64,000 bases of DNA from Saccharomycopsis malanga. Lineage: Eukaryota; Ascomycota; Saccharomycetes; Ascoideales; Saccharomycopsidaceae. Of the stretch, positions 9,079-19,052 are shown one piece after another. The notes under the pieces were generated by a model. The model was given only the letters and a program-made list of their open reading frames with translations. It had not been told where the DNA came from and ran no database searches. The DNA is taken from NCBI GenBank assembly GCA_004014935.1, contig CP025325.1, forward strand, positions 930,001 to 994,000, in the 5' to 3' direction. Numbering within the stretch: position 1 is the first letter of the stretch; every line of letters begins with the position of its first letter. A program made the translations under genes and the position numbers.

Positions 9079-12039
9079 TTAATAAAAATGAGTGTTACAT
9101 CTACTTTCCTCGTGGATAGGCATTTCTGCTTTGAATGCATTGATGTCTTCTTTGATTTGTTGGGCGAGCAAGGGGGTCAATTGATTACAGGTGGCGATTT
9201 CAGGGTGTCTGTCATAATCTTCTGGGTTGTAAGTTTCGTACAAAATAATTCTGGATGAGAATTTGACGGTTGGTCTGGAGACCGATCTGTTGCCAATACG
9301 TCTGGAAGAGGAGACTGCAGTGTTGAGAGAGTTGGAGGATCCGGAGATAGGGAGGTAAGAGCTGCTAGAAAGGTTGTTTCTTCTATGTTGATGTTGAGGC
9401 TGTGATCCTTGATAATGTGGGTTATTGTGAGATAAGGTTGATCGATTACTGATGGTGCTGGAAGTGCTAGGGTTCTGTCGGCGATGGGTTTGGACGTTGT
9501 TAGGTTTACTAGAGGTGATTTCTATGATAGGAGGTTCTAGTACAGCGTTGTTGTTATATTGAGGAGGTATTTCTGGGGCCTGTTGCAAAGGAACAGACTG
9601 GGTTTCACTGGTTTTTGTAAGATCACTACTAGAATTGTTTTTATTCAATCTTCCCTTGACAAAATTGTTGAAACGGAAACCCACCCCTGTGTTTGTTTTA
9701 TTGTTGACAATGTTAGGGGTTCTGGCGCTCTGGTTCAACGCGCTGTTGATTTTAGGACTCACGTTGTCCTTACGAGAAACCGCATGGATATTCTCGTCAC
9801 CCAGCTCAAAGCTTTTGGACGAGACATCGTCACTTGTGTAGGAGCTTTGAAACTCTGGGAAATCAAGATCCAACTTGGTGTCACTGAAATTGATGCCAAA
9901 ATCAACAGCAGAACCTACACTGGACCGGAACAGATTCGTGGATGGCGACGATGCCGGTATTTTAGGAGCACTTGCGATATTGGCCATCAAATGGTTTGAA
10001 ACGTTTTCTCCAATGTCCCCATTACTAGTTTTCTTCTCTTCTTTGATGTCTCCATTACTAGTTTCTTTTTCTTCTTTGATGTCTTCATTACTGGTTTCTT
10101 TTTCTTCTTTTATGATATCATCGACGGAATTTTTTTTTGGTTTGTTTTTGAGTATGGAATTAGTCTTTTTGAGACCTACAGGAGGAGGTTCATTAACGTC
10201 CTTGCCAAACTCTACAATCATTCCATCCTCTTTAGCTTTGACCTCGATACTGGCGCGGTTTTTTCTGTTGACAGAATCGCCTCGCTTGACCGATCTAGTG
10301 CTTAGTTTTCTCTCAATATCAACTATGGACTTGACCTCGTTGATATCGAGCGACTTGGGAAACAAAACGTCGCCCTCGTCAAAGGTTGGCGTGAGGTCGT
10401 CAGCTGGGCCTTCTGGAGGCTGTCTGCTAGTGCTGCTAGCACTGCTTCGAGGGGTGTTGAAGATGTTGTTACTGACAGATGACTTCTTGGAGTGTGAAGA
10501 AGGGGTGTTTCTTCGGATGGTCGAGTCGCCTGGAGAATAGACGTTATTGTTAGGATTTCTCTTAGGGGTTGTTAGATTGGACCGTGTTTTTGTAGGAGTT
10601 TCGTGAGACTCGTTTCTGCGGTCTTCTTGTATGGCCATGTTGGCAATGGCGTAATTGAAGTTGGCAGTGTTGGAAGTACGAACTGACACGGCATCACTGT
10701 GGTCAATGATATTGCGCTGGCTTTTTCTGCCAAATATGCTACTTGACGAGGAGTTTTTGTTTCTAAGTTTGTTGAACACGTTCTTTTTGAACGTGGAAAT
10801 AGACGTCCGGGTGGTGGCATTTGACGACAAGGAGTGGTTGTCTACAGAAGAGATGGAAAAGGAGTCATTCCGATAAGCAGAATGAAGATCTAAATTGGAA
10901 GCCGCTTTCTGATGATATGGGCCGTTGCCGCTTCTGAGAGAGCTGTTCAAGTTGTTAGAAGACATACTTTTTTTGTATTTGAAGAAAGACATGAGAGAAT
11001 TCTTTGCTTTCTTAGACTTTGTTGGTGTTGTTGCTGCCGAGCCCTGCTGCTGCAAATTGGCTCTGTCGAACAAAGAGTTGCTCGATGGCTTTCGGGAAGG
11101 CATTCTGCTCAGCTTCTGGTCTGAATCACGGTTGTTCTGGGTGGGAATATACTTCTTTTGCACATCCCCGTATAATTGTTTCTGTTGTTGCTGAACCTGC
11201 TGCAACGCTTCTGGTACTTTTAGTTTCGAGTCTGGAGACGACTGCTCTTCACTGAGGAGCACAGGAGCAGAAATACTACTGATATTGTTGCTGCTGGTGT
11301 TGGATTTGTTGGACAAGCCAAAAAACGATCTTCTTTTCTGATTCGAGCGATTCATTTTGGAATCGGTACTGCAAATCGGTTTGGAATCAACAGGGGTTGA
11401 GTTAGAATACATTATATTATCATTAAAGTTGGTTTTTTTTGGTTTGGAGTCACCAAGACCCTGATTATTGAAATCCTCATTAAACTCGTCCTCCACTTTA
11501 TCTTCAGCGGGCTTAGAAGTCGGCTTGGTATCAGTGACAATGTCAGCAACAGTGTCCTTGATGTTGTTTTCGTTCTTGCTGAGAGTGCCAACAGCATTGG
11601 TGGTGATAATAGTGGCAGAGGCAGCCACTGGCGCAGACGGTCTAGGAGCACTGATAAGAGAAGGCGATCTCTTGATAGAAGTGGATCTTTTGATGGAAGG
11701 CGATGACAAGGTGGCTTTATGTTGTATGCTGTTGGTATTTGAAACACTGTGTTCTATTGGATCAACGGATTTTTCAGACTCGCCGCTGGCGGTTTTAAAC
11801 GACGTCAGTGATTCAGCCTTGGAAATAGTGCTGTTTCTTTTCAGTAAAGCAGCGTCTTTGAACCCGTCTTTCAAATGCTGATCCTGAGAAAAACTGCGTA
11901 ACTTGTTTCTCATGCCTTTGGCAAAGGATTCCGAGTTGTCAATAAGCAACTCCTCGTTATGGATGTTGGAGTCCATATCAGTGGTTGCCCCGGAAGAACC
12001 GGCATCAGGCGCTGAGGGCGAATATGAGATGGAGGTCAT
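9079..12039 (-). CDS. BNI4: Bni4-like bud-neck protein, Glc7-targeting type
   Basis: 986 residues, mostly Ser/Asn/Lys-rich and without predicted fold. Only the last about 65 residues look conserved: P-T-V-K-F-S-S-R-I-I-L-Y-E-T-Y-N-P-E-D-Y-D-R, then P-E-I-A-T-C-N-Q-L-T-P and an ending C-N-T-H-F-Y. This resembles the C-terminus of Bni4, which holds a V-x-F docking motif for the protein phosphatase Glc7 and ties chitin synthase III to the septin ring at the bud neck. The name rests on that tail. A short tandem repeat (IKEEKETSN, three units) lies near residues 650-690. No intron is seen and the start is the first ATG of the frame. HOF1, another neck protein, lies 11 kb away but is not adjacent. 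Confidence 0.6.
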   Translation of the reverse strand: MTSISYSPSAPDAGSSGATTDMDSNIHNEELLIDNSESFAKGMRNKLRSFSQDQHLKDGFKDAALLKRNSTISKAESLTSFKTASGESEKSVDPIEHSVSNTNSIQHKATLSSPSIKRSTSIKRSPSLISAPRPSAPVAASATIITTNAVGTLSKNENNIKDTVADIVTDTKPTSKPAEDKVEDEFNEDFNNQGLGDSKPKKTNFNDNIMYSNSTPVDSKPICSTDSKMNRSNQKRRSFFGLSNKSNTSSNNISSISAPVLLSEEQSSPDSKLKVPEALQQVQQQQKQLYGDVQKKYIPTQNNRDSDQKLSRMPSRKPSSNSLFDRANLQQQGSAATTPTKSKKAKNSLMSFFKYKKSMSSNNLNSSLRSGNGPYHQKAASNLDLHSAYRNDSFSISSVDNHSLSSNATTRTSISTFKKNVFNKLRNKNSSSSSIFGRKSQRNIIDHSDAVSVRTSNTANFNYAIANMAIQEDRRNESHETPTKTRSNLTTPKRNPNNNVYSPGDSTIRRNTPSSHSKKSSVSNNIFNTPRSSASSTSRQPPEGPADDLTPTFDEGDVLFPKSLDINEVKSIVDIERKLSTRSVKRGDSVNRKNRASIEVKAKEDGMIVEFGKDVNEPPPVGLKKTNSILKNKPKKNSVDDIIKEEKETSNEDIKEEKETSNGDIKEEKKTSNGDIGENVSNHLMANIASAPKIPASSPSTNLFRSSVGSAVDFGINFSDTKLDLDFPEFQSSYTSDDVSSKSFELGDENIHAVSRKDNVSPKINSALNQSARTPNIVNNKTNTGVGFRFNNFVKGRLNKNNSSSDLTKTSETQSVPLQQAPEIPPQYNNNAVLEPPIIEITSSKPNNVQTHRRQNPSTSSTISNRSTLSHNNPHYQGSQPQHQHRRNNLSSSSYLPISGSSNSLNTAVSSSRRIGNRSVSRPTVKFSSRIILYETYNPEDYDRHPEIATCNQLTPLLAQQIKEDINAFKAEMPIHEESRCNTHFY

Positions 12040-13721
12040 TGGAAAAGAAGGGCCACCGCAGAACTAAGAGCTGATGGGCTGCTATATACAATCCTAATCA
12101 AAGGTGGTACGGGAGAATATCAGGTCAAAATGTATGAAAGAATATCAGGTCAAGTTGTTCAGAATACTAATAACACCTATGCAAGAGCAAATATCATCAA
12201 ACAACCGGCTACTATCTGGCAGTTAAAAGCAGTCCAGGCTGGTTCAGGAGTATTTTCGGTATGAACGAAAAAAAAATTTTTCTTTATAGGAAAAGGTAAC
12301 GCTGTAAGAATCGCAGGAGCACTGGAAATCGTAAGAAAAACGTAAGAAAAAGACAGCGCGTCGCTATTTCTGGAAGAATGACGGATAAGGAGAAGTGGAA
12401 TACGGCCAGTTGAACTGTGAATAGCTAGAGAGTAGCACGTGTTACTAGATGGTTGTTGGATGTTGGTGGTACCAGTAGGAAGAGTAAATGCTGATAATGT
12501 AGATGGAGTCTTTAAATATTGGGTGTAAGCCTATCAACCAACAGGCATTCATTACTAGTAGTACTGCTACTACTGTTAATCACCAATGTAGGCAGTGAAT
12601 CACAAACTGCTCCTTTGAGCTCTACTAACCTCTTGTCTATGATCTACACTAGTGCGCGGTTGTCTTGTATTGTTCTATTTATGGCCTACGCTAGGCTTTT
12701 GCGATGATCAATCACGGTAAAAACTCCACGTTGGGTTGGCAATACCACTTTCCCAGCATTTTAATTATATCTGTTTTGGGATCAATATTGCCGTTTTGAT
12801 CTCCACTGGAAGAGAGGTACCATGGTGACGTAGCAATAAACTTCAAATTTACACTCCTGCCCCAACTTTATATATAAAGGTTAATGTTTTGCTATTGAAT
12901 TATTGAAACTGTAATATATCATAGGTAAGCGTACGAAGAAGAACAAAAAAAGATTATAACTAAATTTCAAAGTGAAAACCAGATGGGCAAAATGTTGATC
13001 CTATTTCATAACTTTTCCTTACTTGCTGATTTTCACTCATCGTCTCTATATACCTATATAACAGTAAAGAATGTTACAAGTCCAGTCTGACATGAATCAG
13101 GCTATTTTATTTCTCACAAAAAGCCGCCAGACACGCTTTGAAGACAAATGCCAAATCGCCTACAAACTTTAACCTTCCCTCCTGTAGATCTAGAAACTTA
13201 ACCCACACAGCATAAGGCTCCCACCAGTCATTCAATGGAACATCCGTAACCCAATATGTTGGGTTTTGGTACTATGCAAAGATTCACGCCATAGTTCTTA
13301 CATAAGAATACTTAGCTAGTGCAATACAACCACTAGTACGAAGAGTACAGCTATTAGTACAATTAATAGCACAAGTAACAACTAACACTTATACTTAACC
13401 TCACATTTACGTAAACCTTACAACTTTTTAGAAAAGAAAAATAAGCACACCAACTTGATGCTAGCATCTCATTGACCTGCTTATGAGACAAAATCAGTAA
13501 GTTTGTTATTTCAATACAATTCCTACCAATATTGAGAGACATTTGCTGATTCACTACGTGGTGTTTGGATGTGTCATCTTCCACCCAGACATCAGCTGAA
13601 AAATGAATTGTACTCAATATAGGGTCTCAACATCAGCTGAAAAATCAATTGTTTACACCATTATATATATATATAATAGTGATTACTAGAGAAGACCTGA
13701 TCAAGTCTACGCCCAGAGATC
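12040..13721. other. Divergent intergenic region, BNI4-like / DAD1
   Basis: No coding region supported. It contains a CACGTG palindrome at 12436-12441, a 23-base direct repeat with one mismatch (13589-13611 and 13630-13652, around catcagctgaaaaat) close to DAD1, and a (TA)n run just before 13680. These may serve as promoter elements, but I cannot assign factors. Confidence 0.45.
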
Positions 13722-14051
13722 ATGTCATATTTTCATAGCAAAAAGCAGGCAACTCTCCAGGAGATCTCTGTTGAAATGGAGAAACTTCTTGGGAACGTGG
13801 AGAATTTGAACGCGTATTTAAAAGATTCTGTAGCTCTTGGAGAACAATTCAAGAACATTTCGTCATTATGGAACACATTTTATGATTTTGAACATCAGAT
13901 CAAAGCACTTTGCCCTGAAAGGCCTGTGAGGCTGGATATAGAAGGCCAGGAGATTGAGAAGGATGTACAGGGGGAGCAAGAAGACGAGTTAAAAGATGAT
14001 CGTGATGAATCAAATGAAAATCATGTAAATGAATTAAAGACAAAAGAATAA
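13722..14051 (+). CDS. DAD1: DASH/Dam1 complex subunit Dad1
   Basis: 109 residues, compared with 94 in S. cerevisiae. The core L-Q-E-I-S-V-E-M-E-K-L-L-G-N-V-E-N-L-N followed by G-E-Q-F-K-N-I-S-S-L-W-N-T-F-Y matches the Dad1 family (LQEI..., LN..L..., LW..FY). Dad1 is a small helical subunit of the ring complex that couples kinetochores to microtubule plus ends. The C-terminal about 35 residues are an acidic tail (EKDVQGEQEDELKDDRDESN) longer than in S. cerevisiae. A SINE 3' fragment begins about 30 bases after the stop. Confidence 0.88.
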   Translation: MSYFHSKKQATLQEISVEMEKLLGNVENLNAYLKDSVALGEQFKNISSLWNTFYDFEHQIKALCPERPVRLDIEGQEIEKDVQGEQEDELKDDRDESNENHVNELKTKE

Positions 14052-14080
14052 AACTATAGTGATTAAATAAAGCTCATACT

Positions 14081-14135
14081 ATTAAACGATATATGAAACC
14101 GATCTGTACTGGGCTTGAAGTATAAGATATCGTTA
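14081..14135 (+). repeat. SINE 3'-end fragment
   Basis: Carries the family's terminal stretch (gaaaccgatctgtactgggcttgaagtataagat) with several substitutions, so it is probably old. It sits in the 97-base gap to the converging MPN-domain gene. Confidence 0.6.
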
Positions 14136-14175
14136 CTGTGATCAAATCATAAATCAAACAAATCAATACCTATTC

Positions 14176-15030
14176 TTAAATCTGTTCTGAGAGCTCGAGG
14201 TTTGTATCTATCAAACTACTGCTTTTCAGAAGGTTAGCTGTTATCAATGCTATTGCTTCGTTGAGCATTGCTACGGAATTTTCCTCCTCAAATGCCCTAG
14301 CCACCTCGGATTCTGTATTAGATTGCGGTTCAATCAAACTTACTAATTCTCCAATACGGTTTGCCATGTCTTGATCAAGCGAGCCCTGTCTTAAACAGTC
14401 AAGCACCGTATTAATCTTTGCTGACATAATCTCCAAGAAATGTTTCTTCTGCTGTATGGTTGCATTCAACAAAGTGAGATCATCTCTATCTGCTGCGTGA
14501 GTAATCACCGAGTTTATAGCCAGTTTCTCTGCATCTTGTGATTCTAGCTGCCACTTTTCCACCACAAGTTGTTTGTGCATGTTATCGAATTTGTAGAGCG
14601 ATGAATAAAACTTGCTTTTGGCTACATTATTTAATTTATTTTCATTAAATCGACGGAAATCGTTTGGATCAATTTCAAGCACGTAAAGTTCTTTGCTATG
14701 TTCAAGTAATTGTACTAATATACTTTGGGTTTCCTTTGAATGAATTTTATCTTCTTTTTCTTCATTTTTAAATACTACAAATCCTTGTAAACTGCCCTGG
14801 TTTGCTAACTGTGTCATTTTTGTTTTCAAATACGTAATATCCACTTGCACATTCTCACCATTGCTAATCAATGGAACATCAACAACACTTTTGACACAGT
14901 CAGAAACACCATGGAGACTTAACAATCCATGCCCATGACGTTGCAAATAATCCGCAATTTCTAACCAGGCCAACGGATGTATTTTCATGCTAGAATTTCC
15001 TATAAAAGATTTACAAACACTAAATATCAA
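14176..15030 (-). CDS. MPN-domain protein, COP9 signalosome subunit 6-like (tentative)
   Basis: 284 residues. The stretch starting at Met15, M-K-I-H-P-L-A-W-L-E-I-A-D-Y-L-Q-R, has the opening pattern of MPN domains (HPLxxLxIxD), followed by 'LLSLHGV' and a later 'VLEIDPND'. No JAMM zinc motif (H-x-H...D) is visible, so it would be a non-catalytic MPN subunit as in CSN6, Rpn8 or eIF3f. The C-terminal half (QKKHFLEIMSAKINTVLDCLR) is helical. I favour CSN6 because this genome should also have Rpn8 and eIF3 genes of stronger conservation, but the assignment is weak. The start may really be Met15 (base 14988), since the first 14 residues do not look conserved. Confidence 0.6.
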   Translation of the reverse strand: MIFSVCKSFIGNSSMKIHPLAWLEIADYLQRHGHGLLSLHGVSDCVKSVVDVPLISNGENVQVDITYLKTKMTQLANQGSLQGFVVFKNEEKEDKIHSKETQSILVQLLEHSKELYVLEIDPNDFRRFNENKLNNVAKSKFYSSLYKFDNMHKQLVVEKWQLESQDAEKLAINSVITHAADRDDLTLLNATIQQKKHFLEIMSAKINTVLDCLRQGSLDQDMANRIGELVSLIEPQSNTESEVARAFEEENSVAMLNEAIALITANLLKSSSLIDTNLELSEQI

Positions 15031-16670
15031 TTCACCTTCAATTATAACATTGTTTATTCCATCTTAATCCATCATTTCGCCTACCTTACGTTATTGTATG
15101 GCCTTCTGTTTTTCCTCTGACCGTTCATTACCCCCCAATGGTACCTTATCGATATAGTATTAGGAAACCTTATTGAATGAAACGAACCTTTCTGTTTCAC
15201 TAATTACGGATAACTTGTAACGGCACCTATTTGAAACTGTCAAAAGCATTCATTTTGGTTTACGATGTAGACTGGTCGCATGTTAGAAGAGCATACTTGT
15301 ATCAAGCTAGGGGTATGCTTTATATATCAATTACTGTAAAATGTCAATATCGAAGGAAGTTTACTGGAGGAATTGCTAAATGAATATTGTAAGATTTCAT
15401 AGTGACATTTGAACTTGTAATTTACAATAATATCTGATAAAAATTATTTGAATAACAAGAAAAATCCAATCGATATATATATATAATCAAGACTCTTCTA
15501 GCAAACCATCTTCTTGAAGCGTCACTAATAGCGAATGGGAATGATAGTTAAAACATTCATATTCTACAGGCGCGAGATCATTATCAACAATATGTAGTTT
15601 ACAATCATTGTATTAATAAATCGAAACAAAATTCAAACTGTAACAAAGGAGCAGGTTTCCTACAATCTTCAAAAACCCGCTTTCCCTTGTACCATATCCC
15701 AAGTTGTTCCATGTATCATAATATAGATTATTACAGGGCAGTGCCAGACGCCAGAAACAAGACTTGCTACCGTGTAGTCCGACAATAGAATTTATGGCCT
15801 GTCCAAAGTATTGCTGTATCGCGAATTAATACCCGTTGTCCTGTCTTGTGTCTTTACCCCAAACAATAGCACATTATTGGCATATCGAATAATACTACAG
15901 CCCCCTTTTGTTTCAGACTAGTCAACATGTCCTTTCTATATATCATTTTCCTGTGAACTTTCTGTCTCTACACATTCTATATCACTACAGTATCATTCTT
16001 TTATTAAATGTGCCGACCCTCGTCCCCACCGGTTGCTAATAACACATATTTCTTGGTAGTTGGCTATGCTTCTCTCCACCATACTAAAGGACCCCCAACT
16101 CTAGCTATACCTAAAGGGGGGGCAGTGCCCCAATGGTGACATTTGCCGGTTTATGGTTATGATTACTAGTGCATATATATATGATGCAATTTAATGTGTT
16201 GTGCTGTACAACGCTGCAGTATAGCACAATAAACAACATACATGCATCATGTATCATGTAAAACCTCTCGCGTTTATTTTTTTTTTTTTTTTTTTGCTTG
16301 TCTAGTAATGCATGCAATGCATGCAATGCAGTACACGCGCGCACGCACACACGCGCTTGTCTGCATGTCCCCAATAAGGTTTCCTGGCTGGCGGGTGCTT
16401 GAGAGATGCATTCAACTACTGAATGAATGAGTGGCAGTCCCGTAATTTAGGCTTTTTTCAGTTTTTATTTTTATTTTTTTTTCACTATTATTGGGGAGGG
16501 AAAAAAACCTATATAAGGAGGACCCTATCCTGATTTAGTTGAAGGATTGGAAAATTTTCTTGATTTGCAACATTTTTGCTTCTTGTTTGTCAGTATTCTT
16601 TCAACAGTCTTTCGTTAATAATAATTCAATTCTTTCGCTGTCAGTTTCTACAGATTCTACATAAGACAAC
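15031..16670. other. Long intergenic region upstream of GAS5-like gene
   Basis: No gene supported over 1.6 kb. It holds a long T-run near 16277-16297, a tgcatgcaa-type repeat at about 16308-16330, and an alternating purine-pyrimidine stretch (acgcgcgcacgcacacacgc, about 16333-16356). A TATA box is noted separately. Confidence 0.5.
16510..16516 (+). promoter_or_regulatory. TATA box of GAS5-like gene
   Basis: TATATAA about 155 bases before the ATG, followed by a pyrimidine-rich leader; a typical strong yeast promoter layout. Confidence 0.55.
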
Positions 16671-18110
16671 ATGAAGTTTGCTGCTGTGTCCACGTTGTCA
16701 GTTGCTGCATTGGCCAGCACTGCGTCTGCATTGACTAGCATCACGACCAAAGGTAATGCGTTTTTCAAAGGTAACGACAGATTTTTCATCAGAGGTGTTG
16801 ACTACCAACCAGGAGGATCATCGTCGTCGACAGATCCTTTGTCGGACAAAACGACCTGTCAAAGAGATGTTGAGAAGTTCAAAGATTTGGGCATTAACAC
16901 AATCCGTGTTTATGCAGTTGACAATTCCAAAGACCACGACGACTGTATGAAGTTGTTGTCGGATGCAGGCATCTATTTGATCTTGGACTTGAACACCCCT
17001 CATTCGTCTATTGCGCGTACCAACACTGCATGCTCCTACAACTCTGCATACTTGCAGAACATCTTCGCCACCGTCGACGAGTTTGCCAACTATGACAATG
17101 TTCTTGGTTTCTTTGCAGGCAATGAGGTCATCAACAGCAACAACAACACTGAGACCGCCAAGTATGTCAAGGCCACCATCAGAGACTTGAAGTCCTACAT
17201 CAAGGCCAGAAAGTACAGAGCTATTCCAGTGGGCTATTCTGCTGCCGATGTTTCTGAGAACAGATTGCAAGCTGCCCAGTACTTCAACTGCGGCGGTTCT
17301 GGTGCTCGTGCTGACTTTTTCGGTATCAACGACTATTCCTGGTGTGGAAAGTCTTCGTTCACCCAATCGGGATACTCCGAAAAGGTGGACATGTACAAGA
17401 ACGTGACCATCCCAATGTTTTTGTCCGAATTCGGCTGTAACGAGGTCAGTGGTTCAAGACCGTTCACCGAGATTGAGGCCATCTACTCTGACAAGATGAC
17501 CAGTGTTTTCTCTGGCGGTTTGGTCTACGAATACACCCAGGAGGACAACAAGTACGGTTTGGTCAAGGTTGTGTCCGATTCTGAGGTCACCGAGTTGGAC
17601 GACTACAAAAACTTGAAAGCCGAGTACTCCAAGACCAAAAACCCTACTGACAACAACTTCAAAAGTTCCGACTCCACCTCTGAATGTCCAGCTGTCAAAA
17701 GCGGCACCTGGGATTCCGACGACAAGTTGCCAAACATGCCAGAAGACGCCAAACAATACCTCAAGAAAGGCGCTGGCAAAGCCGGTGGTTTCAGCTACGA
17801 CACCATCACTTTGTGTAAGAACTCTAAAGACAAATCCAGTGGTTTCACCGACTCTTCTAAGAATAACGATGATTCCTCCTCTTCCTCTTCCTCTTCCTCT
17901 TCCTCTGATTCTGACTCTAGTTCTGGCTCTTCTTCTTCTTCCAGCTCTGGTTCTTCCGGTTCTGGTTCCGGCTCTTCTTCATCTTCCTCTGGCTCCTCTT
18001 CTTCCTCTTCTGGCGCTTCTCCTTTGAGCTCCAGTGTCGACAAGTTGGCCTTGGTTGCTGTAGCCTACGCTGCCCTTGCTGGCACTTTGGGTTTTGCATC
18101 TGTTTTCTAA
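16671..18110 (+). CDS. GAS5: GPI-anchored beta-1,3-glucanosyltransferase, GH72 family (Gas5-like)
   Basis: 479 residues. It elongates and cross-links cell-wall beta-1,3-glucan at the outer face of the membrane. There is a signal peptide (about residues 1-20, ending ASTASA) and a GH72 catalytic domain to about 320. The acid/base Glu152 lies in FFAGNEV and the nucleophile Glu253 in LSEFGCN. A serine-rich tract follows (about 405-445), then a hydrophobic tail (LALVAVAYAALAGTLGFASVF) typical of a GPI signal. The Cys-rich CBM43 module of Gas1/Gas2 is missing, which puts it with the Gas3/4/5 group; the length equals Gas5. The Ser tract is coded by a (TCY)n repeat, a likely site of length change. 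The choice of GAS5 over GAS3/4 is an inference. Confidence 0.88.
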   Translation: MKFAAVSTLSVAALASTASALTSITTKGNAFFKGNDRFFIRGVDYQPGGSSSSTDPLSDKTTCQRDVEKFKDLGINTIRVYAVDNSKDHDDCMKLLSDAGIYLILDLNTPHSSIARTNTACSYNSAYLQNIFATVDEFANYDNVLGFFAGNEVINSNNNTETAKYVKATIRDLKSYIKARKYRAIPVGYSAADVSENRLQAAQYFNCGGSGARADFFGINDYSWCGKSSFTQSGYSEKVDMYKNVTIPMFLSEFGCNEVSGSRPFTEIEAIYSDKMTSVFSGGLVYEYTQEDNKYGLVKVVSDSEVTELDDYKNLKAEYSKTKNPTDNNFKSSDSTSECPAVKSGTWDSDDKLPNMPEDAKQYLKKGAGKAGGFSYDTITLCKNSKDKSSGFTDSSKNNDDSSSSSSSSSSSDSDSSSGSSSSSSSGSSGSGSGSSSSSSGSSSSSSGASPLSSSVDKLALVAVAYAALAGTLGFASVF

Positions 18111-18333
18111 ATCCTTTTAGATCTTCCAGCATAGTATTATACTGACTCTTTTTTTTTCCCTGCTACATTGTTTTGGTTTTTGTTATGGTTCGTCCTTTTG
18201 TGTTTATCATTAAATAGAGTAATTTTATTGCCTAACTAATTGCTGTAGAAATATGTTATACAAATCTGACACCCTTACCCCACTGGTTTGTATAGCCCAG
18301 ATAAAAAATCTGACACTTTGATGGCTAGAACTC

Positions 18334-18419
18334 GAAAATGAGATAAAAGATCTAATATTTAACAGATGGTATTCTTGAAAATGAGATAAAAGATCTAATA
18401 TTTAACAGATAGTATTCTT
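18334..18419. repeat. 43-bp tandem duplication
   Basis: Two adjacent 43-base copies (18334-18376, 18377-18419) differ at one base; each starts gaaaatgagataaaagatct. A third copy starts but stops after seven bases. It lies about 220 bases after the GAS5-like stop. Confidence 0.8.
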
Positions 18420-18440
18420 GAAAATGCACATTGCGGTTTT

Positions 18441-18525
18441 CCCATCGGTTTTACCAATCCTTTAAACATAGCTCATATATACAAAACTGATATCTACTGG
18501 GCTCAAAATATAAGATTATTATCAT
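18441..18525 (+). repeat. SINE 3'-end fragment
   Basis: Matches the last about 85 bases of the SINE family (ttaccaa.cctttaaacatag, aaaactgatatctactgggc, tataagattattat). Confidence 0.65.
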
Positions 18526-18740
18526 AAGACGTTGAATAACGAACCTCTCTTAGCAAAACTTGGTGTTTTTTAGATTAAAGGTCAAAGTGTAATATAATAA
18601 CACCAAAATCCTATATATTAGAGTACTGTGCGCTGAGCGGTGACTTTCAACTTGGTTAAAACTGTGATTTTTGGAAATATTTACTGAATGAGAATCAACA
18701 GAGTTGTAATGGCGGAAAGTATAAAATATAGAATACTTGT

Positions 18741-19052
18741 CAGTGCTCCGAGAGCACTGACTTGATACGCTCAAGGGTGAGAAGATTATGAGAAAAACTT
18801 TTTACTCGCTGCTTTTTACAATGTTGAACAGTCAACTGCACTTGTCTATCACCTAGGCCAAAGTCTAGCGCTAATTTTCAACCAATTGGATGAAAAGATT
18901 ATGATTATGATTATGATTTCAATTATGATTATGATCAGATTATGATTTCAATTATGATTGGGATTTCCCCACTGAATTTCACAAAGTCCTTTAAACATAG
19001 CCCGTATATACGAAACTGATATCTACTGAGCTCCAAATATAAGATCTTATTA
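18741..19052 (+). repeat. Rearranged SINE copy
   Basis: Contains family segments in order: a 'gggtgagaagattatg' piece, 'tttactcgctgctttttac', 'ccaaagtctag', 'ccaattgga', an expanded run of 'attatgatt' units, then the 3' end (cccgtatatacgaaactgat, aatataagatctta). The tRNA-like B box is missing. The run of attatgatt repeats inside is unique to this copy. Confidence 0.65.
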
